64,000 nt of DNA. Source: Micromonospora marina (GTDB taxonomy: Bacteria; Actinomycetota; Actinomycetes; Mycobacteriales; Micromonosporaceae). Position 1 is the first letter of the stretch; each line of letters begins with the position of its first letter. The translations under genes were made by a program, and so were the position numbers. Positions 15,186 to 24,774 of this stretch are shown here, piece by piece. The stretch lies in the NCBI RefSeq assembly GCF_900091565.1, contig NZ_FMCV01000010.1, forward strand, positions 62,001 to 126,000, in the 5' to 3' direction. The notes beneath the pieces were generated by a model that saw nothing but the letters and a program-made list of their open reading frames with translations, was not told the origin of the DNA and made no database searches.

Positions 15186-17246
15186 TCAGTCGGCCAGTTC
15201 CTCGAGGTCGATCCGGCCCCTGGCGAACGCGTCCACCCGACCCCAGCGGCCCGGGATGTCCAGCACCTCGATCCGTCCCATGCCCACCGGCAGCCGCGGG
15301 TCGACCGCCAGGTGCTGTTCGTGCGGCTCCAGACCCAGCATGCTGCGCAGGAGCAGCAACGGCGCGCCCGTGGACCAGGCCTGCGGGCTGCACGCGGTCG
15401 GATACTCCACCGGGAACTTGGTCAGCTCGCGCCGGTAGCCGCCGAACGCCTCCGGCAGCCGGCCGTCGAAGTAGGTGGCCGCGTCGAGGATACCGTTGGC
15501 CACGGTGGCGGCCTCCTCGGCGAAGCCGTACCGGCGCAGGCCCCAGGCGACGAACGAGTTGTCGAACGGCCAGATCGTGCCGTTGTGGTAGCCGATCGGG
15601 TTGTAGCGGACCTCGCCCTCGGCCAGCGTCCGCACCCCCCAGCCGGACCAGAGCCGGGAGCCGACCAGATGCTCGGCGATCGTCGGCGCCCGCTCGTCGT
15701 CCACGATCCCGCTCCACAGCAGGTGGCCGATGTTGGAGCTGAGCACCTCGCACTGGCGCCCGTCCGGGTCCAGCGCCAGCGCGTAGAAGCCGCGGTCGGC
15801 GACCCACCAGTCGTTGTTGAAGCGCCGCTTCAGCTCCGCCGCCCCGCGTTCCAGCTGATCGGCGTACGCGGGGTCGCCCCAGAACTCCCGGGCCATCCGG
15901 GCGGCCCGCACCTTCGCGTCGTACGCGTACCCCTGCACCTCGCAGGTGGCCCGCGGGAACGGCGGCAGCGTGCCGTCGGCGTACGAGATGGAGTCCCACG
16001 AGTCCTTCCAGCACTGGTTCTCCAGGCCGGTGTCGGTGTTGCGCCGCTCGTACCAGATGTAGCCGTTGCCGAGCAGGTCGGCGTAGTCGTCGATCCACTT
16101 GAGCGCGGCCCGGCACTCCCGTTCCAGCTCCTTGACCAGCGCGCCGTCGCCGCTCCACCGCTCGTACTCGTCGAGCAGCACCACGAACAGCGGGGTCGCG
16201 TCCACCGAGCCGTAGTACGGCGAGTGCGGCTGCTCCTCGAACGCGGCGGTCTCGCCGTACCGCATCTCGTGCAGGATCCGGCCCGGATCCTCGTCCCGGA
16301 AGTCGTCGAACCGGGTGCCCTGGAGCGCGGCGAGGATGCGCAGCGTGGTCTTCGACATCTCCGGCGCGAACGGCAGCACCTGCAGGCAGGTGAGGATGCT
16401 GTCCCGGCCGAACATGGTCATGAACCAGGGCAGGCCGGCCGCGGGCAGCGTCTGCCCGCCGAGCGACAGCGGCGAGAAGCGCAGCGCCGCGAGGTCGACC
16501 AGGCTCCGCCGGTACGTCGCGGCGACCCGGTCGTGCTCGCTGTTCACCTTCGGGGCCCGGCTGATCCACTCCTCCAGGTCGTGCTGGAGCGCGAGCCGCT
16601 CGGTGCCGTGCGCGCGCAGTCCCATCCGCAGGTCCCGGCCGCCGGGGCCGATCGCGAACGTCTGCACGTCGATGACGGCGTCCCACTGCTCGTTGGGTTC
16701 CAGCCGGATGCTCCACGCGAAGCCCCGCTGGTCGTAGCGGGCCGGCTGGTCGGCGGAGACGATCGTCTCCCGCCGGAAGTTGCCGCGCCGGTAGCCCAGG
16801 CGCAGCCGGTCCGACTCGGCCTCGGCGTAGTGTTCGCCCTTCTTGTTCAGAATCTCGTCCTTGACCTGGAACAGGTCGGCGAAGTCGGACCCGGCGTCCA
16901 TCCGGATCTGCAGGTCGACCGCCTTCTCGTCGTGGTTGAGGATGGTCAGCGTCTCGCGGAAGCTGCCGCCGACCGCCCGCTCCCGGATGATCGACAGCTT
17001 CGCGTCGACGTAGTGCGTGGCCATGCCGGGCACCAGGAAGAACCGGGCCTCGTAGTACTGGAGGTCGTCGTAGGACAACGCGTTGAGCCGCTCGCCGTTG
17101 ACGGTGAGCACCCACTTCGACAGGTACCGCGTGTCGAGCGAGAACAGGCCGGTCGGCTCGTTCGGTGTGGCCTCGATGTCGCCGGTGTCCTCGCTGACCA
17201 CGAACGTGTTGCCGTCCAGGATCCGGACGGTGTTGTTCCCGGGCAT
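15186..17246 (-). CDS. amylo-alpha-1,6-glucosidase / glycogen-debranching-type protein
   Basis: A 686-aa cytoplasmic carbohydrate enzyme. The N-terminal debranching-enzyme domain (about 1-200; FVVSEDTGDIEATPNEPTGLF) is followed by an (alpha/alpha)6 glucosidase domain (about 250-670) with acidic motifs in WFMTMFGRDS, WIDDYADL and PIGYHNGTIWPFDN. These fit the family annotated as glycogen debranching N-terminal domain proteins, which act on alpha-glucans or glucosides. The ATG at 17246 overlaps the stop of the SCP2 gene as ATGA, so translation is coupled. It lacks obvious signal sequence. Confidence 0.85.
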   Translation of the reverse strand: MPGNNTVRILDGNTFVVSEDTGDIEATPNEPTGLFSLDTRYLSKWVLTVNGERLNALSYDDLQYYEARFFLVPGMATHYVDAKLSIIRERAVGGSFRETLTILNHDEKAVDLQIRMDAGSDFADLFQVKDEILNKKGEHYAEAESDRLRLGYRRGNFRRETIVSADQPARYDQRGFAWSIRLEPNEQWDAVIDVQTFAIGPGGRDLRMGLRAHGTERLALQHDLEEWISRAPKVNSEHDRVAATYRRSLVDLAALRFSPLSLGGQTLPAAGLPWFMTMFGRDSILTCLQVLPFAPEMSKTTLRILAALQGTRFDDFRDEDPGRILHEMRYGETAAFEEQPHSPYYGSVDATPLFVVLLDEYERWSGDGALVKELERECRAALKWIDDYADLLGNGYIWYERRNTDTGLENQCWKDSWDSISYADGTLPPFPRATCEVQGYAYDAKVRAARMAREFWGDPAYADQLERGAAELKRRFNNDWWVADRGFYALALDPDGRQCEVLSSNIGHLLWSGIVDDERAPTIAEHLVGSRLWSGWGVRTLAEGEVRYNPIGYHNGTIWPFDNSFVAWGLRRYGFAEEAATVANGILDAATYFDGRLPEAFGGYRRELTKFPVEYPTACSPQAWSTGAPLLLLRSMLGLEPHEQHLAVDPRLPVGMGRIEVLDIPGRWGRVDAFARGRIDLEELAD

Positions 17247-17617
17247 CAGGCACCCCTCCCGCTGAACGTGTGGTGCGGTCCGCGGGAGTCCGGCGGACCG
17301 GGGAAGACCCGCTCGACCTGCAACACGAGCCGCAGGTCACCCATGACTGTCATGTCACCGCGCAGCAGCGCCGCGATGGCGTTCTCCTCACCGCCGACCA
17401 GCTCGGCGAACAGGCGCGGCTCGGTGCCGACCACCGTGTCCGCCTCGCCGTCCGCCTGCCGGACCCGCAGACTGCCGTGATCGATCTCCAGCACCCAGTG
17501 CGTGGTGTGCGGGCCCTCGTGCAGGTCGAAGCGGAGCGTTCCGGATGTCTTGGCCAGCAGGGGCTCGAACCCCCGCCGATCCAGGTCCTCGAAGAATCTC
17601 GTGGTCGTGTCCACCAT
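17246..17617 (-). CDS. SCP2 sterol-binding-fold protein
   Basis: A 123-aa SCP2-type lipid-binding domain protein: SGTLRFDLHEG, THWVLEIDHGSLRV, EADTVVGTEPRLFAELVGGEENAIAALLRGDMTVMGDLRLVLQVERVFP. The last segment is the signature of actinobacterial SCP2 proteins. ATG 17617 (MVDTTTRFF) is taken; the frame upstream is open but atypical. It probably binds a lipid or acts as a partner subunit. It is coupled (ATGA) to the debranching-type enzyme, an association that has no obvious explanation. Confidence 0.8.
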   Translation of the reverse strand: MVDTTTRFFEDLDRRGFEPLLAKTSGTLRFDLHEGPHTTHWVLEIDHGSLRVRQADGEADTVVGTEPRLFAELVGGEENAIAALLRGDMTVMGDLRLVLQVERVFPGPPDSRGPHHTFSGRGA

Positions 17618-17729
17618 CCGAGCGACTCCTCCCGCGTCAGCGGTCTGCCTGTCCGAGGCCCGTGTCCCCGCCGAATCGGCGGCCAACCTCGCCCGAACCG
17701 GGTGAGCGCGGCGCACCGTCGCGACGCGC

Positions 17730-17760
17730 GACGCCGGCCCCCGAACCGGGAGCCGGCGTC
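17730..17760 (-). terminator. hairpin after CBS gene
   Basis: GACGCCGGC (17730-17738) pairs with GCCGGCGTC (17752-17760), with further CCC/GGG pairing inside. It lies 16 bases beyond the stop of the CBS-domain gene on the minus strand. Confidence 0.6.
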
Positions 17761-17776
17761 ATCGCGGCGGACAGGT

Positions 17777-18193
17777 CTAGTTGTTGGGGTCGTCGGCGCT
17801 GATGTCGGCGAGCACCGACTGGGGTTCCCGCTCCACCGCCAGGTCACCCATGGAGACCAGGCCGACCAGACGGCCGTCGTCGACCACCGGGAGGCGACGG
17901 ACCGCGTACGTGCGCATCAGGTCGGCGGCGGCCACTGCGTCGTCGTACTGGCTGACCGTCACCACGTCCTTGGTGGTGATCTGGTTGAGCCGGGTGGCGG
18001 TGGGGTTCATGTTCTCGGCCACGCCCCGTACCGTGATGTCCCGGTCCGTCACGATGCCGACCACGTCGTCGCCGTCGGTCACCACCACGTCGCCGATGGC
18101 GCCGTCGCGCATCTCCTGCGCGGCGGCCATGAGCGTGTCGTTGCCGTCCATCGTCACCAACCGGGTCGTCATGAACTCTCCGACCGTTGTCAT
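17777..18193 (-). CDS. tandem CBS-domain protein
   Basis: A 138-aa protein built of two CBS repeats (about 1-58 and 66-125): VTMDGNDTLMAAAQEMRD, DDVVGIVTDRDI, VTVSQYDDAVAAADLMRTYAVRRLPVVDDGRLVGLVSMGDLA. Stand-alone CBS pairs such as mycobacterial Hrp1 bind adenine nucleotides or act under hypoxia; ligand is not predictable here. The ATG at 18193 has a strong GAGAGGGGAG ribosome site. A terminator hairpin follows, so it is monocistronic. Confidence 0.88.
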   Translation of the reverse strand: MTTVGEFMTTRLVTMDGNDTLMAAAQEMRDGAIGDVVVTDGDDVVGIVTDRDITVRGVAENMNPTATRLNQITTKDVVTVSQYDDAVAAADLMRTYAVRRLPVVDDGRLVGLVSMGDLAVEREPQSVLADISADDPNN

Positions 18194-18380
18194 GGTGCTC
18201 CCCTCTCGGTGTCGGCACCGCGGTCTACCCGCCGCCGCGGGCGGGGTAACGCGGGCGCCGCCGGGATACCCAGCACCACGCCCACCAAATCGGCGACCGC
18301 GTCCGCGAGCCCGCTTGCAGCGCGCGGCATCCCGCCCGGCGCCGTCTCCGGCACCCGCGGGGCCAGCACCAGCAGCGTGG

Positions 18381-19499
<1,119 letters not shown>

Positions 19500-20843
19500 T
19501 CACGTGTGGTCGACCACCTCGCCGAGACCGCTGGCGACCAGCTCGTCCCGGACGACCGCCGCGTCCCCCTCGATCACCATGGTCAGCGACTCGGGGTGCA
19601 GGTAGGTCGCGGCCGCCGCGGAGACGTCCTCGACGGTCGCCGCGAGCAGCTGCTCCCGCAGCCGCGCGTGGTAGTCGTCCGGCAGGTCGTGCACGACCAG
19701 CGTGCTCAGCGCCGCGGCGATGGCCCGCGGGCTCTGCAACTCGACCGAGAGCTGCCCGGCCCGCCAGGAACGCGCCACCTCCAGCTCGTCCTCGGTGACA
19801 CCGGTCAGCTGGGTACGCGAGACCTCGCCCACCGACTCGACGAGCGCCGGCGCGGTCACCGCGGTCTGCACGCCGGAGCTGACCGCGAACCGGCCGAACC
19901 GGCGGGACGAGGCGAAGTCCCCCCGGATCCCGTACGTGTAGCCGCGTACCTCGCGGATCAGGTGGTTGAGCCGGGACGTGAACGCGCCGCCGAGCACGGT
20001 GCCGGCGAGCGTCATCGGCACGTGGTCGGGATGGGCGCGGTGCGGGGACGGATGGCCCAGCCGCAGCGTCGACTGCACCGAGCCGGGCCGGTCCACCAGG
20101 ATGATCCGCCGCTGCCCGGCCAGCGGCACCTCGACCGGGCCGCCGCGTTCCACCGGACCGCCGCCCGCGCCGGCGAACGCCGTCGCGGCGAGCGCGTCCA
20201 GGTCGATCCGCTCCAGGTCACCGGCGACGACGAGCGTGCCGGGGCGGATGAACCACTCCGAGTGGAAGACGGTCACGTCGTCCACCTCCAGCGCGGCGAC
20301 ACTGTCCGGGTCGCCGTAGAGTGGGCGGCCCCACCGGTGCTGCGCGCCGAACAGCTCGGCCCGCAACACCGCGTCGGCACGCGGGCCGGGGTTGGCCCAG
20401 TCCATCCGCAGGGCGGTGGCCTCGTCGTCGCGTACGCGCAGCACGTCGGCCGGGTCGAGCCGGGGGGTACGGACCGCCTCGGCCAGCAGCTCCACGGCGG
20501 CGGTCAGCCGGTCCACCGGCACCTGCACGCTCACCTGGAACGAGTCCCAGTCCAGCCCGGTCGCCAGCTCGGTGCCGAGCGCCTCGATGGCCAGCGCGTA
20601 CGCGGTGGCGTCCCGCTGCGCGGTGCCCTCCTCCAGCGCCTTGGCCAGCACCGCGCCGAGGCCCTCCTTGCCGACCGGCTCCCGGCCCGCGCCGCCGTCG
20701 AGCAGCAGCAACGCGACGGCGAGGTTCTGCCCGGGCAGGTGCGCGGCGACCACCTGGCCGCCGGCCGCCGTCCGCCGGACCACCTGCGGGAACCGGTAGG
20801 CGCGGGCGGCGCCGGGGCCGGGACGGGTGGTGATCAGCGACAT
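19500..20843 (-). CDS. M16-family peptidase-like subunit lacking the zinc motif
   Basis: A 447-aa M16 (pitrilysin/MPP-like) protein. Where the active subunit has HxxEH, this protein reads GLGAVLAKALEEGTAQRDATAY, so zinc ligands are lost. The C-terminal half keeps the substrate-binding R/Y-type region (HPDHVPMTLAGTVLGGAFTSRLNHLIREVRGYTYGIRG). This is the expected regulatory or substrate-binding partner of the neighbouring active M16 protein; bacterial M16B enzymes work as such heterodimers. The ATG overlaps the stop of the upstream gene by one base. Confidence 0.88.
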   Translation of the reverse strand: MSLITTRPGPGAARAYRFPQVVRRTAAGGQVVAAHLPGQNLAVALLLLDGGAGREPVGKEGLGAVLAKALEEGTAQRDATAYALAIEALGTELATGLDWDSFQVSVQVPVDRLTAAVELLAEAVRTPRLDPADVLRVRDDEATALRMDWANPGPRADAVLRAELFGAQHRWGRPLYGDPDSVAALEVDDVTVFHSEWFIRPGTLVVAGDLERIDLDALAATAFAGAGGGPVERGGPVEVPLAGQRRIILVDRPGSVQSTLRLGHPSPHRAHPDHVPMTLAGTVLGGAFTSRLNHLIREVRGYTYGIRGDFASSRRFGRFAVSSGVQTAVTAPALVESVGEVSRTQLTGVTEDELEVARSWRAGQLSVELQSPRAIAAALSTLVVHDLPDDYHARLREQLLAATVEDVSAAAATYLHPESLTMVIEGDAAVVRDELVASGLGEVVDHT

Positions 20844-22132
20844 CAGTTCTCCTCGGGCAGGTAGGTCAGGATGACCCGGTCGGCGGCGCCGAGCAGTTCG
20901 GCGGCCTGCTCGGCGATCTGCTCCGCGGTCACCGCGAGCCAGGCCGGCAGCCGGTCGGCCGCACGGGCCGGGTCACCGAACTGGGTGGCGTACCGGCCGA
21001 GCGTGTCGGCCCGGCCGTCGACGGTGGACATCTGCCGCCACCACATGGTGCTCAGCAGCGCCTTGGCGCGGTCCAGCTCGGCGGCGGTCACCGGCACGGT
21101 GGCCAGCTCGTCGACCACCTCGGCCAGCCCGTCGCGCAGCCGCTCGGCGCTCACCCCGGGGCGGGCCGTGGCGGTGGCGATCAGCGGGGCGGGCGCGTGC
21201 GCCAGGTCCACCCCGTACGCGCCGACCAGGTCCGGCTGGGCGATCCGCTCCCCGTCGGCGAGCCGCTGGTAGAGGCGGCTGCCCCGGCCGCTGCCGAGCA
21301 CGGTGCCCAGCACCGTGGTCACGTCGTACCCCTGGGTGCCGAAGGGGTGGGTGCGGTGCGCGACGTAGACGCGGGGGGCGGGCACGTCGGCGGTGACCGT
21401 CTCCACCGCCGGGCGGCCGGTGGCCGGCACGGTCCGGCCGTCCGGCGCGGCCGGGATGTCGGCGCGCGCGGCGAGGCCACCGAAGTACTTGTCGGCGAGC
21501 GCGAACACCTCCGCCGCATCCGTGTCGCCGACCACCGTGAGGACGGCGTTGTTCGGCGCGTAGTAGGTGCTGTGGAACTCCTGGAAGGTGGCCAGGTCGG
21601 CGGCGTTCAGGTCGGCCATCGACCCGATCGTCGCGTGGTGGTACGGGTGGCCGGGCGGGTAGAGCAGCGGCAGCAGGCGCAGCCACGCGTCGCCGTACGG
21701 CACGTTCTCGTAGCGCTGCCGGCGCTCGTTCTTCACCACGTCGCGCTGGTTGTCAAGCGTCTCCTGGGTCAGCGCCGGCACCAGCCCGCCCATCCGGTCG
21801 GCCTCCAGCCAGAGCGCCAGTTCCAGGTGCTCGGCCGGCACCGTCTCGAAGTAGTTGGTCCGGTCCGGGTTGGTGGTCGCGTTGAGCGAGCCGCCCGCGC
21901 CCTGGATCAGCTTCATGTGCTCGGTCTTCGCCACGTTCACCGAGCCCTCGAACATGAGGTGCTCGAAGAGGTGGGCGAAGCCGGTCTGGCCCGCGGGTTC
22001 GTGGCGTGAGCCCACGTCGTACCAGAGGTTGACCGCCACCGCCGGGGCGGTGCGGTCCTCGCTCACCACCACACGCAGGCCGTTGTCCAGTCGGGTCGTC
22101 TCGATCGGCCAGGGGAAACCGCTGTCGGGCAT
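20843..22132 (-). CDS. M16-family zinc peptidase, active subunit
   Basis: A 429-aa processing-peptidase-like protein with the inverted zinc motif HLFEH in FAHLFEHLMFEGSVN (about 47-61) and the distal Glu in the ERRQRYENVPYG segment region. It forms an operon with the inactive M16 partner downstream (one-base ATGA-type overlap). Likely cytoplasmic: no signal peptide. Leaderless start: TAGCGT -10 box 6 bases before ATG 22132. Natural substrates of such actinobacterial pairs are poorly known. Confidence 0.92.
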   Translation of the reverse strand: MPDSGFPWPIETTRLDNGLRVVVSEDRTAPAVAVNLWYDVGSRHEPAGQTGFAHLFEHLMFEGSVNVAKTEHMKLIQGAGGSLNATTNPDRTNYFETVPAEHLELALWLEADRMGGLVPALTQETLDNQRDVVKNERRQRYENVPYGDAWLRLLPLLYPPGHPYHHATIGSMADLNAADLATFQEFHSTYYAPNNAVLTVVGDTDAAEVFALADKYFGGLAARADIPAAPDGRTVPATGRPAVETVTADVPAPRVYVAHRTHPFGTQGYDVTTVLGTVLGSGRGSRLYQRLADGERIAQPDLVGAYGVDLAHAPAPLIATATARPGVSAERLRDGLAEVVDELATVPVTAAELDRAKALLSTMWWRQMSTVDGRADTLGRYATQFGDPARAADRLPAWLAVTAEQIAEQAAELLGAADRVILTYLPEEN

Positions 22133-22138
22133 GAGACG

Positions 22139-22144
22139 ACGCTA
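22139..22144 (-). promoter_or_regulatory. -10 box, leaderless start of M16 operon
   Basis: TAGCGT (minus strand), spacer of 6 bases to the ATG. Confidence 0.45.
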
Positions 22145-22217
22145 TCCGATCTCGGAGGCGGAAAGGTGACACGCGCGCCGGAGCATCGTCGGTGCCCGCC
22201 GGGGTACCCGTGCGGGC

Positions 22218-22931
22218 ATGGCCGCCACCACACCCTCCGCCGTCGAGCGGGCCGCCGCCGCGCTGGCCCGGCTCCGGCACGCCCGGCTGCTGCACCCGGC
22301 CGGGCGCACGTTCGCCGGCCAGGCCCGGATCTGGGGTACGCCGGGACCGCCGACCGGGGTGCCGATGCTCGACCTGCCGGGCCGGTGGCCGGCCACGATC
22401 CGCCTGTCCAAGGGCGTGCCGACGCCGGGCCGCTGGCCGGACCTGCTGGGCGTGGCGGTCCGGCTGCACCGCGACCCGGAGCCGCCGGTGGACCTGTTGT
22501 GGAGTTCCAGCGGCGCCGCGCCGGTGCTGCGGAACCTGCCGGTGCCCCGGCGGCGCTTCACCGGGACGTACACGTCGATCATGCCGTTCCGGGCCGGCGG
22601 ACGGCGGCTGCTCCTGGCCGTCCTGGCCGACCCGGAGTCGCCCGACCTGGGTCGCGGCCTGGCCGAGGCGGGCGCGGCGGTCTCGGCCGACGAGGCCCGG
22701 CTGGTGCTGGCGGTGGCCTCGGCGGTGGGCCGGTGGCGGCCGTTCGGCGAGGTACGCCTCGACGACGAGCGCGGCGCCGCAGAGGACGCCGCGCTCGCGT
22801 TCGACCCGATCGGCAACGTGCCGCCGGGGTTGTGCCTGACCGGCCCGCTGGCCCGGCTGCGGGACGACAGTTACCGGGGTTCCCGCCGGGCCCGGGGCGC
22901 GGCGCTCAGTCGGGCGGCTCGACGGGGGTGA
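22218..22931 (+). CDS. conserved protein with catalase-like signature (tentative)
   Basis: A 237-aa soluble protein. The stretch ATIRLSKGVPTPGRWPDLLGVAVRL resembles the R-x-S-x-G...PD..G-x-A-x-R block of small catalase-fold heme proteins, and TYTSIMPFR and PFGEVRLDD follow in the order seen in them; the distal His is not evident. Such proteins are usually annotated only as hypothetical. The role is therefore open. Its 3' end overlaps the convergent small gene by 26 bases. Confidence 0.5.
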   Translation: MAATTPSAVERAAAALARLRHARLLHPAGRTFAGQARIWGTPGPPTGVPMLDLPGRWPATIRLSKGVPTPGRWPDLLGVAVRLHRDPEPPVDLLWSSSGAAPVLRNLPVPRRRFTGTYTSIMPFRAGGRRLLLAVLADPESPDLGRGLAEAGAAVSADEARLVLAVASAVGRWRPFGEVRLDDERGAAEDAALAFDPIGNVPPGLCLTGPLARLRDDSYRGSRRARGAALSRAARRG

Positions 22932-23121
22932 CGGTCTGCTCGGAGGTGCGGTGCTCCAGCACCGTGTCGGGGGCGGCGTTCTGGTCCGCCTCGCGGATGT
23001 CGGACTCGGCGAGGATCGCGTCGGCCTGCGCCTGGGCGTCGTCGCTGCCCGCCGCCGCCTCCTCCGGCAGCAGGTGCGCCCGGGATTCGATCCGTTCCTG
23101 GTCGCTCTGATGGTGACTCAT
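22906..23121 (-). CDS. small acidic hypothetical protein (71 aa)
   Basis: A short hydrophilic protein starting MSHHQSDQERIESRAHLLPEE, rich in Asp/Glu/Ala/Gln and probably disordered. The segment EESRAHLLPEE...AQADAILAESDIRE looks like a conserved actinobacterial small protein, but I cannot name it. Its end overlaps the end of the convergent gene by 26 bases. The upstream region (23122-23198) carries the promoter of the divergent DAHP synthase leader. Confidence 0.55.
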   Translation of the reverse strand: MSHHQSDQERIESRAHLLPEEAAAGSDDAQAQADAILAESDIREADQNAAPDTVLEHRTSEQTVTPVEPPD

Positions 23122-23185
23122 GGCTGTCCCCATACCCCGCGTTCCAGTGTTCGGAACGACAGCGGGCTTTCCGGCGCGCGTCGGG

Positions 23186-23191
23186 TACGCT
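23186..23191 (+). promoter_or_regulatory. -10 box of the DAHP synthase leader transcript
   Basis: TACGCT lies 7 bases before GTG 23199, so the transcript would start at or next to the leader peptide start codon. No convincing -35 box is seen. Confidence 0.5.
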
Positions 23192-23198
23192 GGCCGAC

Positions 23199-23264
23199 GT
23201 GACGCGGTCGTATCGATGGTTTAGGCAGCCGGCTGGAGGAGCCGGTGACTCGACCATGAGCTGA
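23199..23264 (+). CDS. 21-aa aromatic leader peptide of DAHP synthase attenuator
   Basis: GTG at 23199 opens a 21-codon ORF ending at TGA 23262-23264. Codons 5-8 read Tyr-Arg-Trp-Phe (TAT CGA TGG TTT), so all codons around the run test aromatic aminoacyl-tRNA supply (Tyr, Trp and Phe are each end products of the pathway whose first enzyme follows). The ORF overlaps a CCGGCT/AGCCGG hairpin (23229-23245) and is followed by a terminator-like stem at 23289-23311. This is the layout of ribosome-mediated attenuation. The peptide is read from sequence; regulation is inferred. Confidence 0.7.
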   Translation: MTRSYRWFRQPAGGAGDSTMS

Positions 23265-23288
23265 CGTCACCACCTCTTCGAGCCGGCC

Positions 23289-23311
23289 GGGCAGGGATCG
23301 TTTCCCTGCCC
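23289..23311 (+). terminator. attenuator terminator before DAHP synthase
   Basis: A 9-bp perfect stem, GGGCAGGGA (23289-23297) with TCCCTGCCC (23303-23311), is followed by TTT. Upstream, CCGGCT (23229-23234) can pair either with AGCCGG at 23240-23245 or with AGCCGG at 23281-23286 next to the terminator, and GGTGAC/GTCACC (23244-23249, 23266-23271) forms a further stem. Mutually exclusive folds are thus possible; which one is the antiterminator is not settled. Confidence 0.65.
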
Positions 23312-23384
23312 TTTCGTATGCGAGCAGCCGGCTCGATCCCCCGGACCCGGCACGGGGGCACGGTCGGCGGAAGGAATCCCCACC

Positions 23385-24473
23385 GTGACCACGTCCCAGG
23401 ACGCCCATCGGGTCATCGACCAGCGCATCGACCGTGTGGTGCCGCTGACCACCCCGGCCCTGCTGCACCACCACCTGCCGCTCGACACCCCGCTGGCGGA
23501 GGCCGTCGTGGCGGGCCGGCGGGCCGTCGGCCGGGTGCTGGACCGCGCCGACGACCGGCTGCTCGTCGTCGTCGGCCCCTGCTCCGTGCACGACCCGGCC
23601 GCCGCCCTGGAGTACGCGGGCCGGCTGCGCGAGGCCGCCGCCCGGGTCGCCGACGACCTGCTCGTGGTGATGCGTGTCTACTTCGAGAAGCCGCGCTCGA
23701 CGGTGGGCTGGAAGGGCCTGATCAACGACCCGGCGCTGGACGGCTCCGGCGACGTGAACACGGGCCTGCGTACCGCGCGGGCGCTCCTGCTCGACGTGCT
23801 GCGGCTGGGCCTGCCGGTGGGCTGCGAGTTCCTCGACCCGATCACCCCGCAGTACATCGCGGACACGGTGGCCTGGGGCGCGATCGGCGCGCGGACGGTG
23901 GAGAGCCAGGTGCACCGGCAGCTCGCCTCCGGGTTGTCCATGCCGATCGGCATGAAGAACCGCCCGGACGGCAGCATCGCCACCGCCGTGGACGCGATCC
24001 GGGCGGCCGGTGTGCCGCACGTCTTCCCCGGCATCGACGTCTCCGGCACCCCGGCGATCATGCACACCCGGGGGAACGCGGACGGGCACCTGGTGCTGCG
24101 CGGCGGTGGCGGCCGGCCGAACTACGACGCGGAATCGGTGGCCGGGGCGCTGGAGCTGCTGCGGGCGGCGGGACTGCCGGAGCGGGTGGTGGTCGACGCC
24201 AGCCACGCCAACAGCGGCAAGGACCACCGCAACCAGCCGCTCGTCGCCGCCGACGTGGCCGCGCAGCTCGCCGCCGGCCAGCGCGGGATCGCCGGCATCA
24301 TGCTGGAGAGTTTCCTCGTGCCCGGCCGGCAGGACCTGGACCCGACCCGGGAGCTGGCGTACGGCCAGTCGGTCACCGACGCCTGCATTGGCTGGGACAC
24401 CACCGCCGAGGTCCTGGACCACCTGGCCCAGGCCGTCCGGGCCCGCCGGGCCACGCTCCCGGCACCGGCCTGA
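23385..24473 (+). CDS. DAHP synthase, class I (AroG/F/H type)
   Basis: The 362-aa enzyme makes 3-deoxy-D-arabino-heptulosonate 7-phosphate from PEP and erythrose 4-phosphate, the first step of the shikimate pathway. Diagnostic blocks are VVGPCSVHDP (metal Cys), KPRSTVGWKGLINDP, GMKNRPDGS and DASHANSGKDHRNQ. It is the class I-alpha type, whereas many actinobacteria also use a class II enzyme. GTG 23385 has GGAAGGA 9 bases upstream. An attenuator-type leader with a Tyr-Arg-Trp-Phe peptide precedes it, suggesting control by aromatic amino acids. Confidence 0.95.
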   Translation: MTTSQDAHRVIDQRIDRVVPLTTPALLHHHLPLDTPLAEAVVAGRRAVGRVLDRADDRLLVVVGPCSVHDPAAALEYAGRLREAAARVADDLLVVMRVYFEKPRSTVGWKGLINDPALDGSGDVNTGLRTARALLLDVLRLGLPVGCEFLDPITPQYIADTVAWGAIGARTVESQVHRQLASGLSMPIGMKNRPDGSIATAVDAIRAAGVPHVFPGIDVSGTPAIMHTRGNADGHLVLRGGGGRPNYDAESVAGALELLRAAGLPERVVVDASHANSGKDHRNQPLVAADVAAQLAAGQRGIAGIMLESFLVPGRQDLDPTRELAYGQSVTDACIGWDTTAEVLDHLAQAVRARRATLPAPA

Positions 24474-24522
24474 GCGGAGTTGGGGAGCGTTTGACCGGTT
24501 CGGTGCCGGGTAGGTGGTCGGC

Positions 24523-24747
24523 GTGACCGATGACGCGCCCGTGACGGAGCAGCCCGACACCAGGCCGCTCGACGACCTGCTCGACGACATCTACCACGGC
24601 CAGGAACGGATCACCCAGGCGGACATCTACCGCCGGGCGGTGGCCGCCGAACTTCCGGCGGAGCTGCTCACCCGGATCGCCGCGCTCCCGCAGGGCGAGT
24701 ACGCGGCGGACGAGGCGGCGGATCTGCTGGGCGGCACGGTCGCCTGA
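24523..24747 (+). CDS. small DUF2795-like protein
   Basis: A 74-aa acidic protein: LDDLLDDIYHGQERITQADIYRRA, then LLTRIAALPQGEYAADEAADLL. The end resembles DUF2795 small proteins (helical, with LPxGxY). GTG 24523 is taken; a weak TAGGTG lies 6 bases upstream, so it may be leaderless. It is followed by another small gene. Confidence 0.55.
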   Translation: MTDDAPVTEQPDTRPLDDLLDDIYHGQERITQADIYRRAVAAELPAELLTRIAALPQGEYAADEAADLLGGTVA

Positions 24748-24774
24748 GCCCCCGGAGGACCGAGAGGACGCGAC

